A DNA stretch of 43,273 nt, taken from NCBI GenBank assembly GCA_024692185.1, contig JAILMV010000028.1, positions 1-43,273 of the forward strand, written 5' to 3'. Of the stretch, positions 1 to 7,890 are shown one piece after another; within the stretch, counting starts at the first letter, position 1; each line of letters starts with the position of its first letter. Source of the stretch: Bacteroidales bacterium (GTDB lineage Bacteria > Bacteroidota > Bacteroidia > Bacteroidales > UBA932). Under the pieces are notes generated by a model. The model saw nothing but the letters and a program-made list of their open reading frames with translations, made no database searches and was not told the origin of the DNA. The position numbers were made by a program, and so were the translations under genes.

Positions 1-270
1 TTTGCCATCCACCGACACCGGATCCCCGGTCACTATGCCCATGACATTTCCGTTCTGCTTTACGGTGGCCTCGATATCGCGGACCTGGAAGGAAGGAGCA
101 GGGTTGTTTATGCCTACAGCCACCACCAAATTCGCACTTCGCAGACTGGTAGGCACTACGGATTCCAGCGCAAACGACGACACTGAAATTTTCTTGAACT
201 TGCTCACGCAGCCCGTAAGCAGCAAGCCTGCCAGAAGCAGAAAGATGGATATTCTGATTGCCTTTCTCAT
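1..270 (-). CDS. Partial lipoprotein with LEA2-like fold
   Basis: From an ATG at 270 the minus strand stays open for 90 codons to the window edge, so the C-terminal part is missing. Residues 1-21 are a lipoprotein signal: a basic start, a hydrophobic run and the lipobox LLTGC with the lipidated Cys at 21. The mature part has alternating strand-like sequence with an NNPAPSFQVRDIEATVK stretch near residue 55, which recalls the water-stress/LEA14-type domain, where Asn-Pro is followed by an exposed strand. That family match is by eye. A TAnnTTTG promoter lies 14 bases upstream, back to back with the miaB promoter. The lipoprotein call is firm; the domain name is tentative and the function unknown. 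Confidence 0.62.
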   Translation of the reverse strand, partial: MRKAIRISIFLLLAGLLLTGCVSKFKKISVSSFALESVVPTSLRSANLVVAVGINNPAPSFQVRDIEATVKQNGNVMGIVTGDPVSVDGK

Positions 271-283
271 TTCTTTAATCTCA

Positions 284-291
284 CAAATATA
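284..291 (-). promoter_or_regulatory. -7 box (TATATTTG) of the partial lipoprotein gene
   Basis: TATATTTG on the minus strand matches the Bacteroidota -7 consensus TAnnTTTG and sits 14 bases before the ATG at 270. It is back to back with the miaB promoter. Confidence 0.55.
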
Positions 292-305
292 ACATAATTT
301 TTGCA

Positions 306-313
306 TATCTTTG
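306..313 (+). promoter_or_regulatory. -7 box (TATCTTTG) of miaB
   Basis: TATCTTTG matches TAnnTTTG. Only four bases separate it from the GTG start codon at 318, so the transcript would begin at or next to the start codon (leaderless). Confidence 0.55.
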
Positions 314-317
314 CGAC

Positions 318-1622
318 GTGAAAAAAGTGTACATCGAAACATACGGCTGCCAGATGAACGTCAACGACACCGAGGTCGTTTTCTCCATACTGGCCGCTCA
401 CGGCTATGCCAGGACAGAGGAAATAGCCGAAGCCGACGTTATCATGGCCAACACCTGCTCGATACGCGACAATGCCGAGCAGCGCATCTGGGGCCGCATC
501 GATTATTTCAATACTTTCCGCAAGGCAAAAGCGGATCTGGTAGTAGGAATCCTGGGCTGCATGGCCGAGCGCCTGAAGGACGCCCTGCTGGATACCGGCA
601 AGGTGAACATAGTTGCCGGACCCGATGCCTACAGGAGCCTTCCCGCTTTGCTGGATGCCGTCTGCGAGGGGCATCCCCAGATGAACGTGGAGCTCTCCCG
701 CGAGGAGACCTACGGGGACATCTCCCCCGTCCGTATCGACAAGAACGGAGTGTCCGCCTTCATCTCCATAATGCGCGGATGCAACAATGTCTGCTCCTAC
801 TGCGTAGTTCCCTACACCCGCGGGGCGGAGCGCAGCAGGGACTATCATACCATAGTCCGCGAGGCCTGCGAATGCGTGGAAAAGGGATATAAGGAAGTGA
901 CTCTCCTCGGCCAGAACGTGGACTCCTATCTGTATGAGGACGTGAATTTCGCGAAACTGCTTGAGATGGTGGCCCAGGTCTCCCCCAGCCTCCGCGTAAG
1001 GTTCAGCACCTCCCATCCCAAAGACATCTCCGACGAAGTCATAGACACTATGGCCGCCTGGCCCAACATCTGCCACCATATCCACCTTCCCGTGCAGAGC
1101 GGAAACGACCGTATCCTGGAAAAGATGCGCCGCCGCTACAGCAGGGAATGGTATCTGGGAAGGGTGGCCCGCATCCGCCAGACCATGCCCGACTGCGGAA
1201 TAACCACCGACGCCATCGTGGGATTCTGCTCCGAGACGGAAGATGAATTCCGCGACACCCTGAGCATATTCGAGGAAGTGGGCTACGATGCCGCCTTCAT
1301 GTTCAACTACTCCGAACGCCCGGGCACCCTGGCTTCGAAGAAGTATCCCGACGACATCCCCCTGGATGTCAAGACCCGCCGCCTTAACGAACTGATCGAG
1401 CTTCAGAACCGCCTTTCGCTGGAAAGCAACCGCAGAGACCTGGGCAAGGTCTTCGAAGTTCTTGTGGAAGGCCCTTCCAAGAAGAATGATGCAGAGCTTT
1501 GCGGCCGTACCGGTTCCAACAAGATGTGCGTATGGGCCGATAGCACCCACAAAGCCGGGGACTACGTGAAAGTCCGCGTCAATGACTGCACCTCCGCCAC
1601 ATTGCTATGCGAACTCGCCTGA
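318..1622 (+). CDS. miaB: tRNA-2-methylthio-N6-dimethylallyladenosine synthase
   Basis: Radical-SAM methylthiotransferase that adds a methylthio group to i6A37 of tRNAs reading UNN codons. The 434-residue length is normal for the family. The N-terminal methylthiotransferase domain carries the three auxiliary-cluster cysteines (C11 in GCQMN, C47, C81). The radical-SAM motif CxxxCxxC is C155-C159-C162 within RGCNNVCSYC. The TRAM RNA-binding domain fills about residues 375-434. The start is GTG at 318, four bases after a TAnnTTTG box; MKKVYIETYGC is the expected N-terminus. Its end overlaps the CotH-like gene by 16 bases, suggesting co-transcription. No missing catalytic residue seen. Confidence 0.96.
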   Translation: MKKVYIETYGCQMNVNDTEVVFSILAAHGYARTEEIAEADVIMANTCSIRDNAEQRIWGRIDYFNTFRKAKADLVVGILGCMAERLKDALLDTGKVNIVAGPDAYRSLPALLDAVCEGHPQMNVELSREETYGDISPVRIDKNGVSAFISIMRGCNNVCSYCVVPYTRGAERSRDYHTIVREACECVEKGYKEVTLLGQNVDSYLYEDVNFAKLLEMVAQVSPSLRVRFSTSHPKDISDEVIDTMAAWPNICHHIHLPVQSGNDRILEKMRRRYSREWYLGRVARIRQTMPDCGITTDAIVGFCSETEDEFRDTLSIFEEVGYDAAFMFNYSERPGTLASKKYPDDIPLDVKTRRLNELIELQNRLSLESNRRDLGKVFEVLVEGPSKKNDAELCGRTGSNKMCVWADSTHKAGDYVKVRVNDCTSATLLCELA

Positions 1623-2980
1623 CATCGCTGATACTGCTGGCCTCCCTGGCCTTCGCTTGCAGCAAGGATCCCGTCCCGGAACAGGAGGGGCAACCTTCGC
1701 GCAGCGATCTGGTAAAGGCCGGCACGGAGTACGTATTCGATTCTTTGGCCGTCAGCGAAATCCACATAAGCATCAGTTCCGCGGAATGGAAAAAACTGCT
1801 GGACGCATACGACAAGAACTCCAACACCAGGGAATATGTCTGCGCCAGGATGGTCTTTGTCAAGGACGGCGAAATGACGGTTGTCGACAGCATAGGCCTG
1901 CGCCTGAAGGGGAATACTTCCCGCCGGCGCCCTCAGGATGGGAATGGCCGTTACCGTCACGTCCATTTCGGTATAGACACCGACCGCTATGTGGAAGACC
2001 GGGACCTGAAAGGCCTGCGGCGCTTCGACCTTAAATGGTTCAAGGACGATCCCGCCTACGTGCGAGAGATATACTGCTACGACCTCTTCCGCCGCAGCGG
2101 AGTCTGGACCGGGCTTCGCGATGTCTATACCCGGCTATGGCTGAAGGTCGGCAGCGAAAAAGAAATTTATTATGGAGTTTACGGCCTGCTGGAGCACATA
2201 AACAAGGATTATCTACGGATACGTAAGGATGCCTTCGGCGGCAAGGACGGGAATATATGGAAATGCGCGCATGGGGCCAATCTGGCAAACGTGAATGCCG
2301 ATTTCGGGCAGGATGACGGCTACCATGACCACACATATGTGCGCAAGACGGGATCCGAGGAGGATTATCCTCAGGCACTGGAACAGATAAAGGATTTCGT
2401 AGGGAAGATAAACACCATGCCAGGAGCCATTTTCCATAATTGGATTTCGACTGTGATGGATGTGGATCTTTTCCTTAAGACCTATGCGGTGAATGTGGCC
2501 GTGGGCATGTGGGACGATTACTGGAACAATTCCAACAACTTCTATCTCTATTTCAATAGTAACGACCCTTCAAACTACAAAGTCTGGTTCATCCCCTACG
2601 ACTACGACAACACCCTAGGAACATGCCTCAACTGCGGAGTGCAGAGCGATGCCGGAAGGCAGAACCCTTACAATTGGGGCAGCGCCAACAATCCTCTCGT
2701 AAAGAAGATTCTCGAAAATTCTGCCTGGAAGCAGACTTACAAGAGATATCTGCAGGAGCTATGCTGCGACGGAGGCCTTTCCAGTCCTGAGGTAGCGACA
2801 GCGAGGATTGCTTCGATGCAGGCATTGATTAAAGACTATGTGGCTAACGATACCGGCGACGACAATTATCTTTACGACAGCCCAGCCTACTGGGGCTCCC
2901 ACGGAGAGTATAGGATAATGAGCAGCGGCCCCGACAATTTCTTCACTGTCAAGGCCGCCGTCGTATCTGCAATGAAATAA
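1607..2980 (+). CDS. CotH-kinase-family lipoprotein
   Basis: 457 residues. The N-terminus (MRTRLTSLILLASLAFAC, Cys18 followed by SKDP) is a lipoprotein-type signal with a slightly loose lipobox, so the protein is probably anchored in the envelope. The body resembles the CotH family (Bacillus spore-coat protein H and relatives, atypical protein kinases): a WFKDDPAYVREIYCYDLFRR stretch at about 144-163, IYYGVYGLLEHINKDYL near 187-203, the WDDYWNNSNNFYLY segment at 302-315 that corresponds to the family's Asp/Asn-containing loop, and WFIPYDYDNTLG at 327-338 for the metal-binding Asp. Kinase activity is an inference from family. It starts inside the last codons of miaB and converges on the next gene with a 4-base gap and no terminator between. 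Target unknown; this lineage is not known to sporulate. Confidence 0.8.
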   Translation: MRTRLTSLILLASLAFACSKDPVPEQEGQPSRSDLVKAGTEYVFDSLAVSEIHISISSAEWKKLLDAYDKNSNTREYVCARMVFVKDGEMTVVDSIGLRLKGNTSRRRPQDGNGRYRHVHFGIDTDRYVEDRDLKGLRRFDLKWFKDDPAYVREIYCYDLFRRSGVWTGLRDVYTRLWLKVGSEKEIYYGVYGLLEHINKDYLRIRKDAFGGKDGNIWKCAHGANLANVNADFGQDDGYHDHTYVRKTGSEEDYPQALEQIKDFVGKINTMPGAIFHNWISTVMDVDLFLKTYAVNVAVGMWDDYWNNSNNFYLYFNSNDPSNYKVWFIPYDYDNTLGTCLNCGVQSDAGRQNPYNWGSANNPLVKKILENSAWKQTYKRYLQELCCDGGLSSPEVATARIASMQALIKDYVANDTGDDNYLYDSPAYWGSHGEYRIMSSGPDNFFTVKAAVVSAMK

Positions 2981-2984
2981 GCTG

Positions 2985-4766
2985 CTATTCCACGAAGGCT
3001 ACAATCTCTCCCTTCACTACGTTCTTTCCCTGCTTTCCGGTGACGGCCACTACTCGGCCATCGCGGGCGGGAACTATTTCTTCGCGGCCATAATAGGTCT
3101 GGACATAGCCCATGGCCTCCCCTGCCTTGACGGCAGTGCCGGCAACGGGGGCTGCGGATTCATCATCCACATCTACTTGCCAGAGCAGCTGGCCCTTGAC
3201 GGGAGCCTGCACAGGAACGGCGTGAGGGTATTTCTGGGCATATTCTTCTGCGCTGAATTCGGGCATATCCACCACGGGGCGAACCACTTTGATGGGAGCG
3301 CCGGCCTTGGCACGGAAGTCCTCGAGTTCGGTGTTGAAGCGCTGCTTGGCGAGGCCGGAGCGGAAGTCGCGGTATTGCCTCTCGTGCATTGCGAACTCGA
3401 AGAGCTCCTCCTGGTCCTCTCCTTCGTCCCAACCTTCTTCCTTCATCATCTGACGGAACTTGGGCAGTTCATCCGGATACATGTCCTGAGGGTTGCCGGT
3501 ATAGAATTCCATTCCCTTTTCCTTAGCCAGGGCCACAATCTCCGGAGCGAGTTCGCCGGGGAGCTTGCCCATCTTGCCCAGGATCATTCCCCAGGTATCC
3601 TTGTCGATGGTAGTCCAGCGAGGATTGCCCTTGATTACGTTCAGCAGGTTCATAAGAGCGGTATTCTTCACGTACTGGCTGAACGGGGTCACGAGCGGAG
3701 GATATCCGAGGCGGGGCCACACGTACTGGACCTCTTCGAAGAGCTTGACCATCAGGGTGTCCAGGGTCATATCCGGACGACCTGCAGCACGCTCGGCGGC
3801 ATTCACGGCGCCGAGGAAAGGCTTAAGGTCGGCCATCATCGACCCCATCATTCCGCCGGGAAGGCCGCAGCCTACCAGCAAAGAGGTCATCTGGGCATTC
3901 GTAGGGTTGATCCAGTATCCGAGGAAGTCGTCGATGAATTCCTGGGTAAGGGCGCGGACCTGCATATAGGCATCCATGTTGATGTCCTTCACCAGGAATC
4001 CGTCGGCCTTGAGCATTTCGCGTATGGTAATCACGTCCGGATGGACCTTGCCCCAGGAGAGGGGTTCCACTGCCACGTCGAGGTAATCGGCGCCGGCGCG
4101 GGCGACTTCCAGCATGGAGGCCGGGCTGAATCCGGGGCCGCTGTGGCCGTGATACTGCACTTTGATATGCGGATATTTCTTCTTGATCTCGGCGGTGAGC
4201 TGGGCGAGGAAGGTCGGGCGGCCTACGCCGGCCATGTCCTTGAGGCAGATTTCATCGGCTCCGTATTCCACCAGATGGTCCACTACGCCCATATAGTACT
4301 CCACGGTATGGACGGGAGAGTTGGTGATGGAGAGGGCGGCCTGGGAGATCATGCCGGCCTTCTTGGCATATTCTACGCTGAGTTTGAGGTTGCGGTGGTC
4401 GTTAAGGCCGCAGAAGGAGCGGGAGATGTCAGTGCCCTGGGCTTTCTTGACCTTGAACATGAGTTCGCGTACGTCGGCAGGCACAGGATTCATGCGGAGG
4501 GCATTGAGTCCGCGCTCCAGCATGTGGGTTTGGATTCCGGCCTTGTGGAAGGGTGCAGTCCACTTCCTCACGGAAATGTTAGGGTTCTCTCCGTAGAGGA
4601 GGTTCACCTGTTCGAAGGCTCCGCCGTTGGTTTCCACGCGGTCGAAGCATCCCATATCTATGATTGCAGGAGCTACTCTTACGAGCTGGTCGACTCTAGG
4701 CTGGTATTTGCCTGAAGACTGCCACATATCCCTGTAGACCAGGGAAAATTTGATTTCTTTTGCCAT
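2985..4766 (-). CDS. oadA: Oxaloacetate decarboxylase alpha / pyruvate carboxylase B-type carboxyltransferase, no biotin lysine
   Basis: 593 residues from the ATG at 4766; an upstream ATG at 4820 lies before the promoter and is rejected. The carboxyltransferase TIM barrel (about 1-300) keeps the metal and catalytic residues expected for the family: Asp13 in RDMWQSSG, Lys176 in KDMAG, His206 and His208 in YHGHSG. The conserved middle domain follows (about 300-470), then a linker and a biotinyl/lipoyl-like domain at about 525-593. That tail aligns without gaps to biotinyl domains but has QTYYG where EAMKM is expected, so the acceptor Lys is Tyr559. The enzyme may act on biotin carried by a separate protein, or the tail may be structural. 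Expected reaction: oxaloacetate/pyruvate carboxyl transfer. No decarboxylase beta or gamma subunit is adjacent. Confidence 0.85.
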   Translation of the reverse strand: MAKEIKFSLVYRDMWQSSGKYQPRVDQLVRVAPAIIDMGCFDRVETNGGAFEQVNLLYGENPNISVRKWTAPFHKAGIQTHMLERGLNALRMNPVPADVRELMFKVKKAQGTDISRSFCGLNDHRNLKLSVEYAKKAGMISQAALSITNSPVHTVEYYMGVVDHLVEYGADEICLKDMAGVGRPTFLAQLTAEIKKKYPHIKVQYHGHSGPGFSPASMLEVARAGADYLDVAVEPLSWGKVHPDVITIREMLKADGFLVKDINMDAYMQVRALTQEFIDDFLGYWINPTNAQMTSLLVGCGLPGGMMGSMMADLKPFLGAVNAAERAAGRPDMTLDTLMVKLFEEVQYVWPRLGYPPLVTPFSQYVKNTALMNLLNVIKGNPRWTTIDKDTWGMILGKMGKLPGELAPEIVALAKEKGMEFYTGNPQDMYPDELPKFRQMMKEEGWDEGEDQEELFEFAMHERQYRDFRSGLAKQRFNTELEDFRAKAGAPIKVVRPVVDMPEFSAEEYAQKYPHAVPVQAPVKGQLLWQVDVDDESAAPVAGTAVKAGEAMGYVQTYYGREEIVPARDGRVVAVTGKQGKNVVKGEIVAFVE

Positions 4767-4809
4767 AGTTTGTAGTTGCGATTCCCGGCACGACCGAAAA
4801 TCTGAATTA

Positions 4810-4817
4810 CAAATATA
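4810..4817 (-). promoter_or_regulatory. -7 box (TATATTTG) of the carboxyltransferase gene
   Basis: TATATTTG on the minus strand, about 43 bases before the ATG at 4766. It sets the start choice: the in-frame ATG at 4820 lies upstream of it. Confidence 0.55.
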
Positions 4818-4849
4818 CAAAATAAACTTGCAGGGTTAAAATATTTTCG

Positions 4850-4857
4850 TACCTTTG
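4850..4857 (+). promoter_or_regulatory. -7 box (TACCTTTG) of tRNA-His
   Basis: TACCTTTG matches TAnnTTTG and ends 13 bases before the tRNA 5' end. It is back to back with the carboxyltransferase promoter. Confidence 0.55.
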
Positions 4858-4870
4858 CAGTCCTTAACAC

Positions 4871-4947
4871 GGTGCGATTAGTTCAGTTGGTAGAGCACCA
4901 GATTGTGGTTCTGGTTGTCGTGGGTTCGAGCCCCACATCGCACCCCA
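4871..4947 (+). tRNA. tRNA-His (anticodon GTG)
   Basis: A full cloverleaf can be drawn. The acceptor stem is 4872-4878 with 4937-4943 (GTGCGAT/ATCGCAC). The anticodon stem CCAGA/TCTGG is 4898-4902 with 4910-4914, and the loop TTGTGGT gives anticodon GTG at 4905-4907. The T arm is 4920-4936 with loop TTCGAGC. An extra G at 4871 can pair with C73 at 4944, the G-1:C73 identity pair of bacterial tRNA-His. The 3' CCA is encoded at 4945-4947. A terminator follows within ten bases, so it is a single-gene unit. Confidence 0.97.
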
Positions 4948-4956
4948 ACAAAAAAA

Positions 4957-4981
4957 GGCCTCCTCGACGGAGGCCTTTTTT
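4957..4981 (+). terminator. Rho-independent terminator after tRNA-His
   Basis: Perfect 7-bp stem GGCCTCC/GGAGGCC (4957-4963 with 4969-4975), loop TCGAC, then a run of T. An A run on the left side means it could also stop minus-strand transcription. Confidence 0.92.
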
Positions 4982-5019
4982 CGTTGGGTGCATATATTCT
5001 CATTCTCAAAATAAATCGC

Positions 5020-5027
5020 TACCTTTG
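5020..5027 (+). promoter_or_regulatory. -7 box (TACCTTTG) of the small membrane protein gene
   Basis: TACCTTTG, 25 bases upstream of the ATG at 5053; the same octamer precedes the tRNA. Confidence 0.5.
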
Positions 5028-5052
5028 AATGGACGATAAACTCTAGATTGAG

Positions 5053-5241
5053 ATGAAAAACTACCTTATCCATGCCTTGGTATCGGCTGTAGTATATACA
5101 GCCATCCTGGTAGCCGTCAATGCCATCTTCGGCGAACTGCAATCATTCTGCTTCTATCTTGTTTCTGCCGTTATTTTCGGAGTAGTATTCGGCGTTTACC
5201 ATTACCTGGTGGAAAAGAAAAGCGCGAAAAAGTCGAAGTAA
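5053..5241 (+). CDS. Small two-helix membrane protein
   Basis: 62 residues, not assigned to a family. Two hydrophobic segments, about 5-26 and 31-53, are separated by a short GELQS turn, and the tail is strongly basic (EKKSAKKSK), which by the positive-inside rule puts both ends in the cytoplasm. It has its own TAnnTTTG promoter and a single base separates its stop from the ATG of the next gene, so the two are probably co-transcribed. Coding is supported by the promoter and tight spacing rather than by homology. Confidence 0.65.
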   Translation: MKNYLIHALVSAVVYTAILVAVNAIFGELQSFCFYLVSAVIFGVVFGVYHYLVEKKSAKKSK

Positions 5242-5242
5242 T

Positions 5243-5725
5243 ATGCATAGAATCCTGGCCTTAGTTATCGTAGCTCTGCTTTCCGCTTTCTGCAGCAATG
5301 CCCCTGAGGCACCGTCGCAGGAGTGCTGTGAGCAGGCGTTTTCGCAGATTCCCGACCATAAGCACTTCAGCAAAGTGGACAAGAATGCCTTTTCGGCCGA
5401 GTTCCGGGAGCTTTTGGAAAAGGCTTATGCCGCAGCGGATAAGGAAGAGCAGGAGAATCCGGGAGAAATCGGGGACTATGAATTCCTTAGCTACTGGTAC
5501 GATGGCAACGGCGATTCCCTGCTGGAAAGCGAAGGCAGCAGCATAGTTTTCGAACCAGGCGAGGTGAAGGACGGCAGGGTCAGGGTGGATATCTGCATTA
5601 ATACGGAACACAAATTCGCCATGCTCCTGCTATATGAAGACAAGGCATGGCGTATAGATGACTGGATCGATCCCGCCTTCGGGAAATCCATGAAAACGAT
5701 GACCAAGGACTACTTGGCGCGATAG
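5243..5725 (+). CDS. Secreted protein of unknown function, DUF3828-like
   Basis: 160 residues. Residues 1-20 are a signal peptide; a Cys at 17 is preceded by SAF, a poor lipobox, so signal peptidase I cleavage after about residue 20 is more likely than lipidation. The mature part is acidic, with an EFRELLEKAYAAADKEEQE helix and a C-terminal strand pattern ending AWRIDDWID, which resembles DUF3828/NTF2-like periplasmic proteins in which a modelled stress or calcium-binding role is unproven. Its last 16 bases overlap the convergent folD gene. Function unknown. Confidence 0.65.
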   Translation: MHRILALVIVALLSAFCSNAPEAPSQECCEQAFSQIPDHKHFSKVDKNAFSAEFRELLEKAYAAADKEEQENPGEIGDYEFLSYWYDGNGDSLLESEGSSIVFEPGEVKDGRVRVDICINTEHKFAMLLLYEDKAWRIDDWIDPAFGKSMKTMTKDYLAR

Positions 5726-6555
5726 CAGCGCAGGGTATTCTTCATCAGCATGGCGATGGTCATTGGCCCTACTCCTCCGGGAACAGGGGTAATCCAGGAA
5801 GCCAGATCCACGCAAGAATCAAAATCCACATCTCCACAGAGCTTTCCTTCGGGCGTGCGGTTGATACCCACGTCGATGATGATGGCACCGGGCTTCACCA
5901 TATCTCCGGTGATAAGGCCGGCCTTGCCCACGGCAGCTACCAGCACATCTGCCTGACGGCAGACGGAGGCCAGGTCGGCGGTACGCGAATGGGCTATCAC
6001 CACAGTGGCATTGCGGTCCAGAAGCAGCTTGGCAACGGGTTTGCCTACGATATTGCTGCGGCCTACGACCACAGCGGTCTTGCCGCAGAGATCGACGCCG
6101 GTGCTATCCAGAAGGCGCATCACGCCGGCAGGGGTGCAAGGCACTATGCAATCCTTTCCAAGCCAGAGTCCGGAAACATTTGAAGGATGGAATCCGTCCA
6201 CGTCCTTTGCGGCGGAGATGGCATCAATGACCTTCTCTTCGTCGATATGCTTGGGAAGAGGCAGCTGAACCAGCAGGCCGTCCACCGCAGGATCTGCGTT
6301 CAGTTCGGCTATCTTGGCCAGGAGTTCCTCCTCCGAAACCGAGGCGGGCAGTTCTATCAGCAAGGATTCCATTCCGGTATAGGCAGCAGCCTTGACCTTG
6401 TTGCGCACATACACCTGGCTGGCAGGGTTCTCCCCCACTATGATTACGCAGAGGCAGGGTTTGCGCTCTCCGCGGGCTTCTATTTCCGCCACTTCGGCAC
6501 GGACCTCGTCCTTGACGACCGCGCTCAATGCTTTTCCATCGAGAATCTTTCCCAT
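5710..6555 (-). CDS. folD: Methylenetetrahydrofolate dehydrogenase / cyclohydrolase
   Basis: Bifunctional enzyme converting 5,10-methylene-THF to 10-formyl-THF with NADP. 281 residues from the ATG at 6555, one base after the purD stop; an ATG at 6588 would run 32 bases into purD and is rejected. Seen: catalytic Lys53 in YVRNKVKA, the PLPKHI substrate loop, the NADP site GRSNIVGKP and the closing PVPGGVGPMTIAML motif. It is the last gene of the pur operon, and its product is the one-carbon donor for PurN and PurH encoded in the same transcript. Confidence 0.97.
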   Translation of the reverse strand: MGKILDGKALSAVVKDEVRAEVAEIEARGERKPCLCVIIVGENPASQVYVRNKVKAAAYTGMESLLIELPASVSEEELLAKIAELNADPAVDGLLVQLPLPKHIDEEKVIDAISAAKDVDGFHPSNVSGLWLGKDCIVPCTPAGVMRLLDSTGVDLCGKTAVVVGRSNIVGKPVAKLLLDRNATVVIAHSRTADLASVCRQADVLVAAVGKAGLITGDMVKPGAIIIDVGINRTPEGKLCGDVDFDSCVDLASWITPVPGGVGPMTIAMLMKNTLRCYRAK

Positions 6556-6556
6556 A

Positions 6557-7885
6557 TTATTTCTCAAGTGCGCAGTGCGCAATATCATTCCTGTAAAACA
6601 AATTGTCGCATTTCAGCTTGGCGACCTCGCGATACACGTTCTCGCGGGCATCTGCCACGTCGCGCCCGCTTCCGACCACCATCAGCACACGGCCGCCGGC
6701 AGTCACCAGCACGTTGTCGCGGTAGGCTGTTCCCATATGGTAAACCTTGCCCTGCACGGCCTCCAGGCCGGAAATCACGGCGCCCTTCTCGTACTTGCCA
6801 GGATAGCCCTTAGAGGCAAGCACCACGCCCAAGGTCACGGCATCTTTCCAAACAGGGGCGGAGGTTTCACGCCCGGACGCAACGGCTTCAAAGATATCGA
6901 AAATATCGCTTTCCAGCAAAGGCAGCACCACTTCCGTCTCGGGATCCCCGAAACGGGCGTTGAACTCTATCACCTTAATTCCCTGCGGAGTCTTCATAAG
7001 CCCTCCGTAGAGCACGCCGCTTAGCGGGCATCCCTCCGCAACCATCGCGGAAGCAGCCTTGCACATAATTTCCTTGAACGCGAAGTCCTTGTCCTCTACG
7101 CTGATGAACGGCAGGCCGGTATAGGCTCCCATTCCTCCGGTATTAGGACCTTTGTCGCCATCGAAGGCGCGCTTATGATCCTGGGAGAGAGGCATGGGAT
7201 ACACTCGTTCCCCGTCCACGAAGCAGAGGAAGGAGAATTCAGGGCCGGTAAGATAATCCTCGATCACTACCCTGCCCTTTCCGAAAGAAGCATCCAGCAA
7301 CATATCGGAGAGGGCCGCGCGAGCCTCTTCAAGATCCTGGGCTATCACCACCCCCTTGCCCGCAGCCAGCCCGTCGTACTTGATGACTGCGGGGAATGGC
7401 CTCCCGGACACATAGGCCAGAGCATCGTCGTAAGAATCGAAGCTCTTGTAGCCAGCGGTGGGAATACCGTACTTGGACATAAGTTCCTTGGCGAATTCCT
7501 TGGAACTCTCGATGCGGGTCGCGGACTGGGTATGCCCGAATATCTTGAGTCCTGCTGCACGGAAGGCATCCACTATGCCGGCGGCCAGCGAGGCTTCGGG
7601 ACCGACGATGGTAAGATCCACCTGATTCTCCAGCGCAAAAGCCTTCAGACCCTCGACATCGGTATCTTTAAGCTGTACATTGAACGCCTGTTCAGCTATG
7701 CCCGCATTTCCAGGAGCGCAATAAATACGCTCCACCTGCGGACTGCGGCTGAGGGCATCCACTATGGCATGCTCACGTCCGCCGCCACCTATCACCAGGA
7801 CAGTTTTCCCGAGGCAGTCCTCCAGGAGGATATCCTTGGCGGCCTTGGCAAATCTCTGTGTAGGAAGAGGATATACTAAACCCAT
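6557..7885 (-). CDS. purD: Phosphoribosylamine-glycine ligase
   Basis: GAR synthetase, ATP-dependent ligation of glycine to phosphoribosylamine (step 2). The GGGGREHA nucleotide-fold motif lies at about 34-41, the ATP-grasp domain at about 125-320 (KYDGLAAGKGVVIA, GPNTGGMGAYT, EFNARFGDPETE). The protein is 442 residues, about 20-25 longer at the N-terminus than usual: MGLVYPLPTQRFAKAAKDI precedes the normal start. No internal ATG fits, and the ATG at 7885 is five bases after the purH stop, so the extension is probably real. Confidence 0.95.
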   Translation of the reverse strand: MGLVYPLPTQRFAKAAKDILLEDCLGKTVLVIGGGGREHAIVDALSRSPQVERIYCAPGNAGIAEQAFNVQLKDTDVEGLKAFALENQVDLTIVGPEASLAAGIVDAFRAAGLKIFGHTQSATRIESSKEFAKELMSKYGIPTAGYKSFDSYDDALAYVSGRPFPAVIKYDGLAAGKGVVIAQDLEEARAALSDMLLDASFGKGRVVIEDYLTGPEFSFLCFVDGERVYPMPLSQDHKRAFDGDKGPNTGGMGAYTGLPFISVEDKDFAFKEIMCKAASAMVAEGCPLSGVLYGGLMKTPQGIKVIEFNARFGDPETEVVLPLLESDIFDIFEAVASGRETSAPVWKDAVTLGVVLASKGYPGKYEKGAVISGLEAVQGKVYHMGTAYRDNVLVTAGGRVLMVVGSGRDVADARENVYREVAKLKCDNLFYRNDIAHCALEK

Positions 7886-7890
7886 GACTA

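Noticed and set aside
4864-5142. Minus-strand open frame covering tRNA-His
   Set aside because: It is the antisense of a tRNA and its terminator, and begins in the small membrane protein gene.
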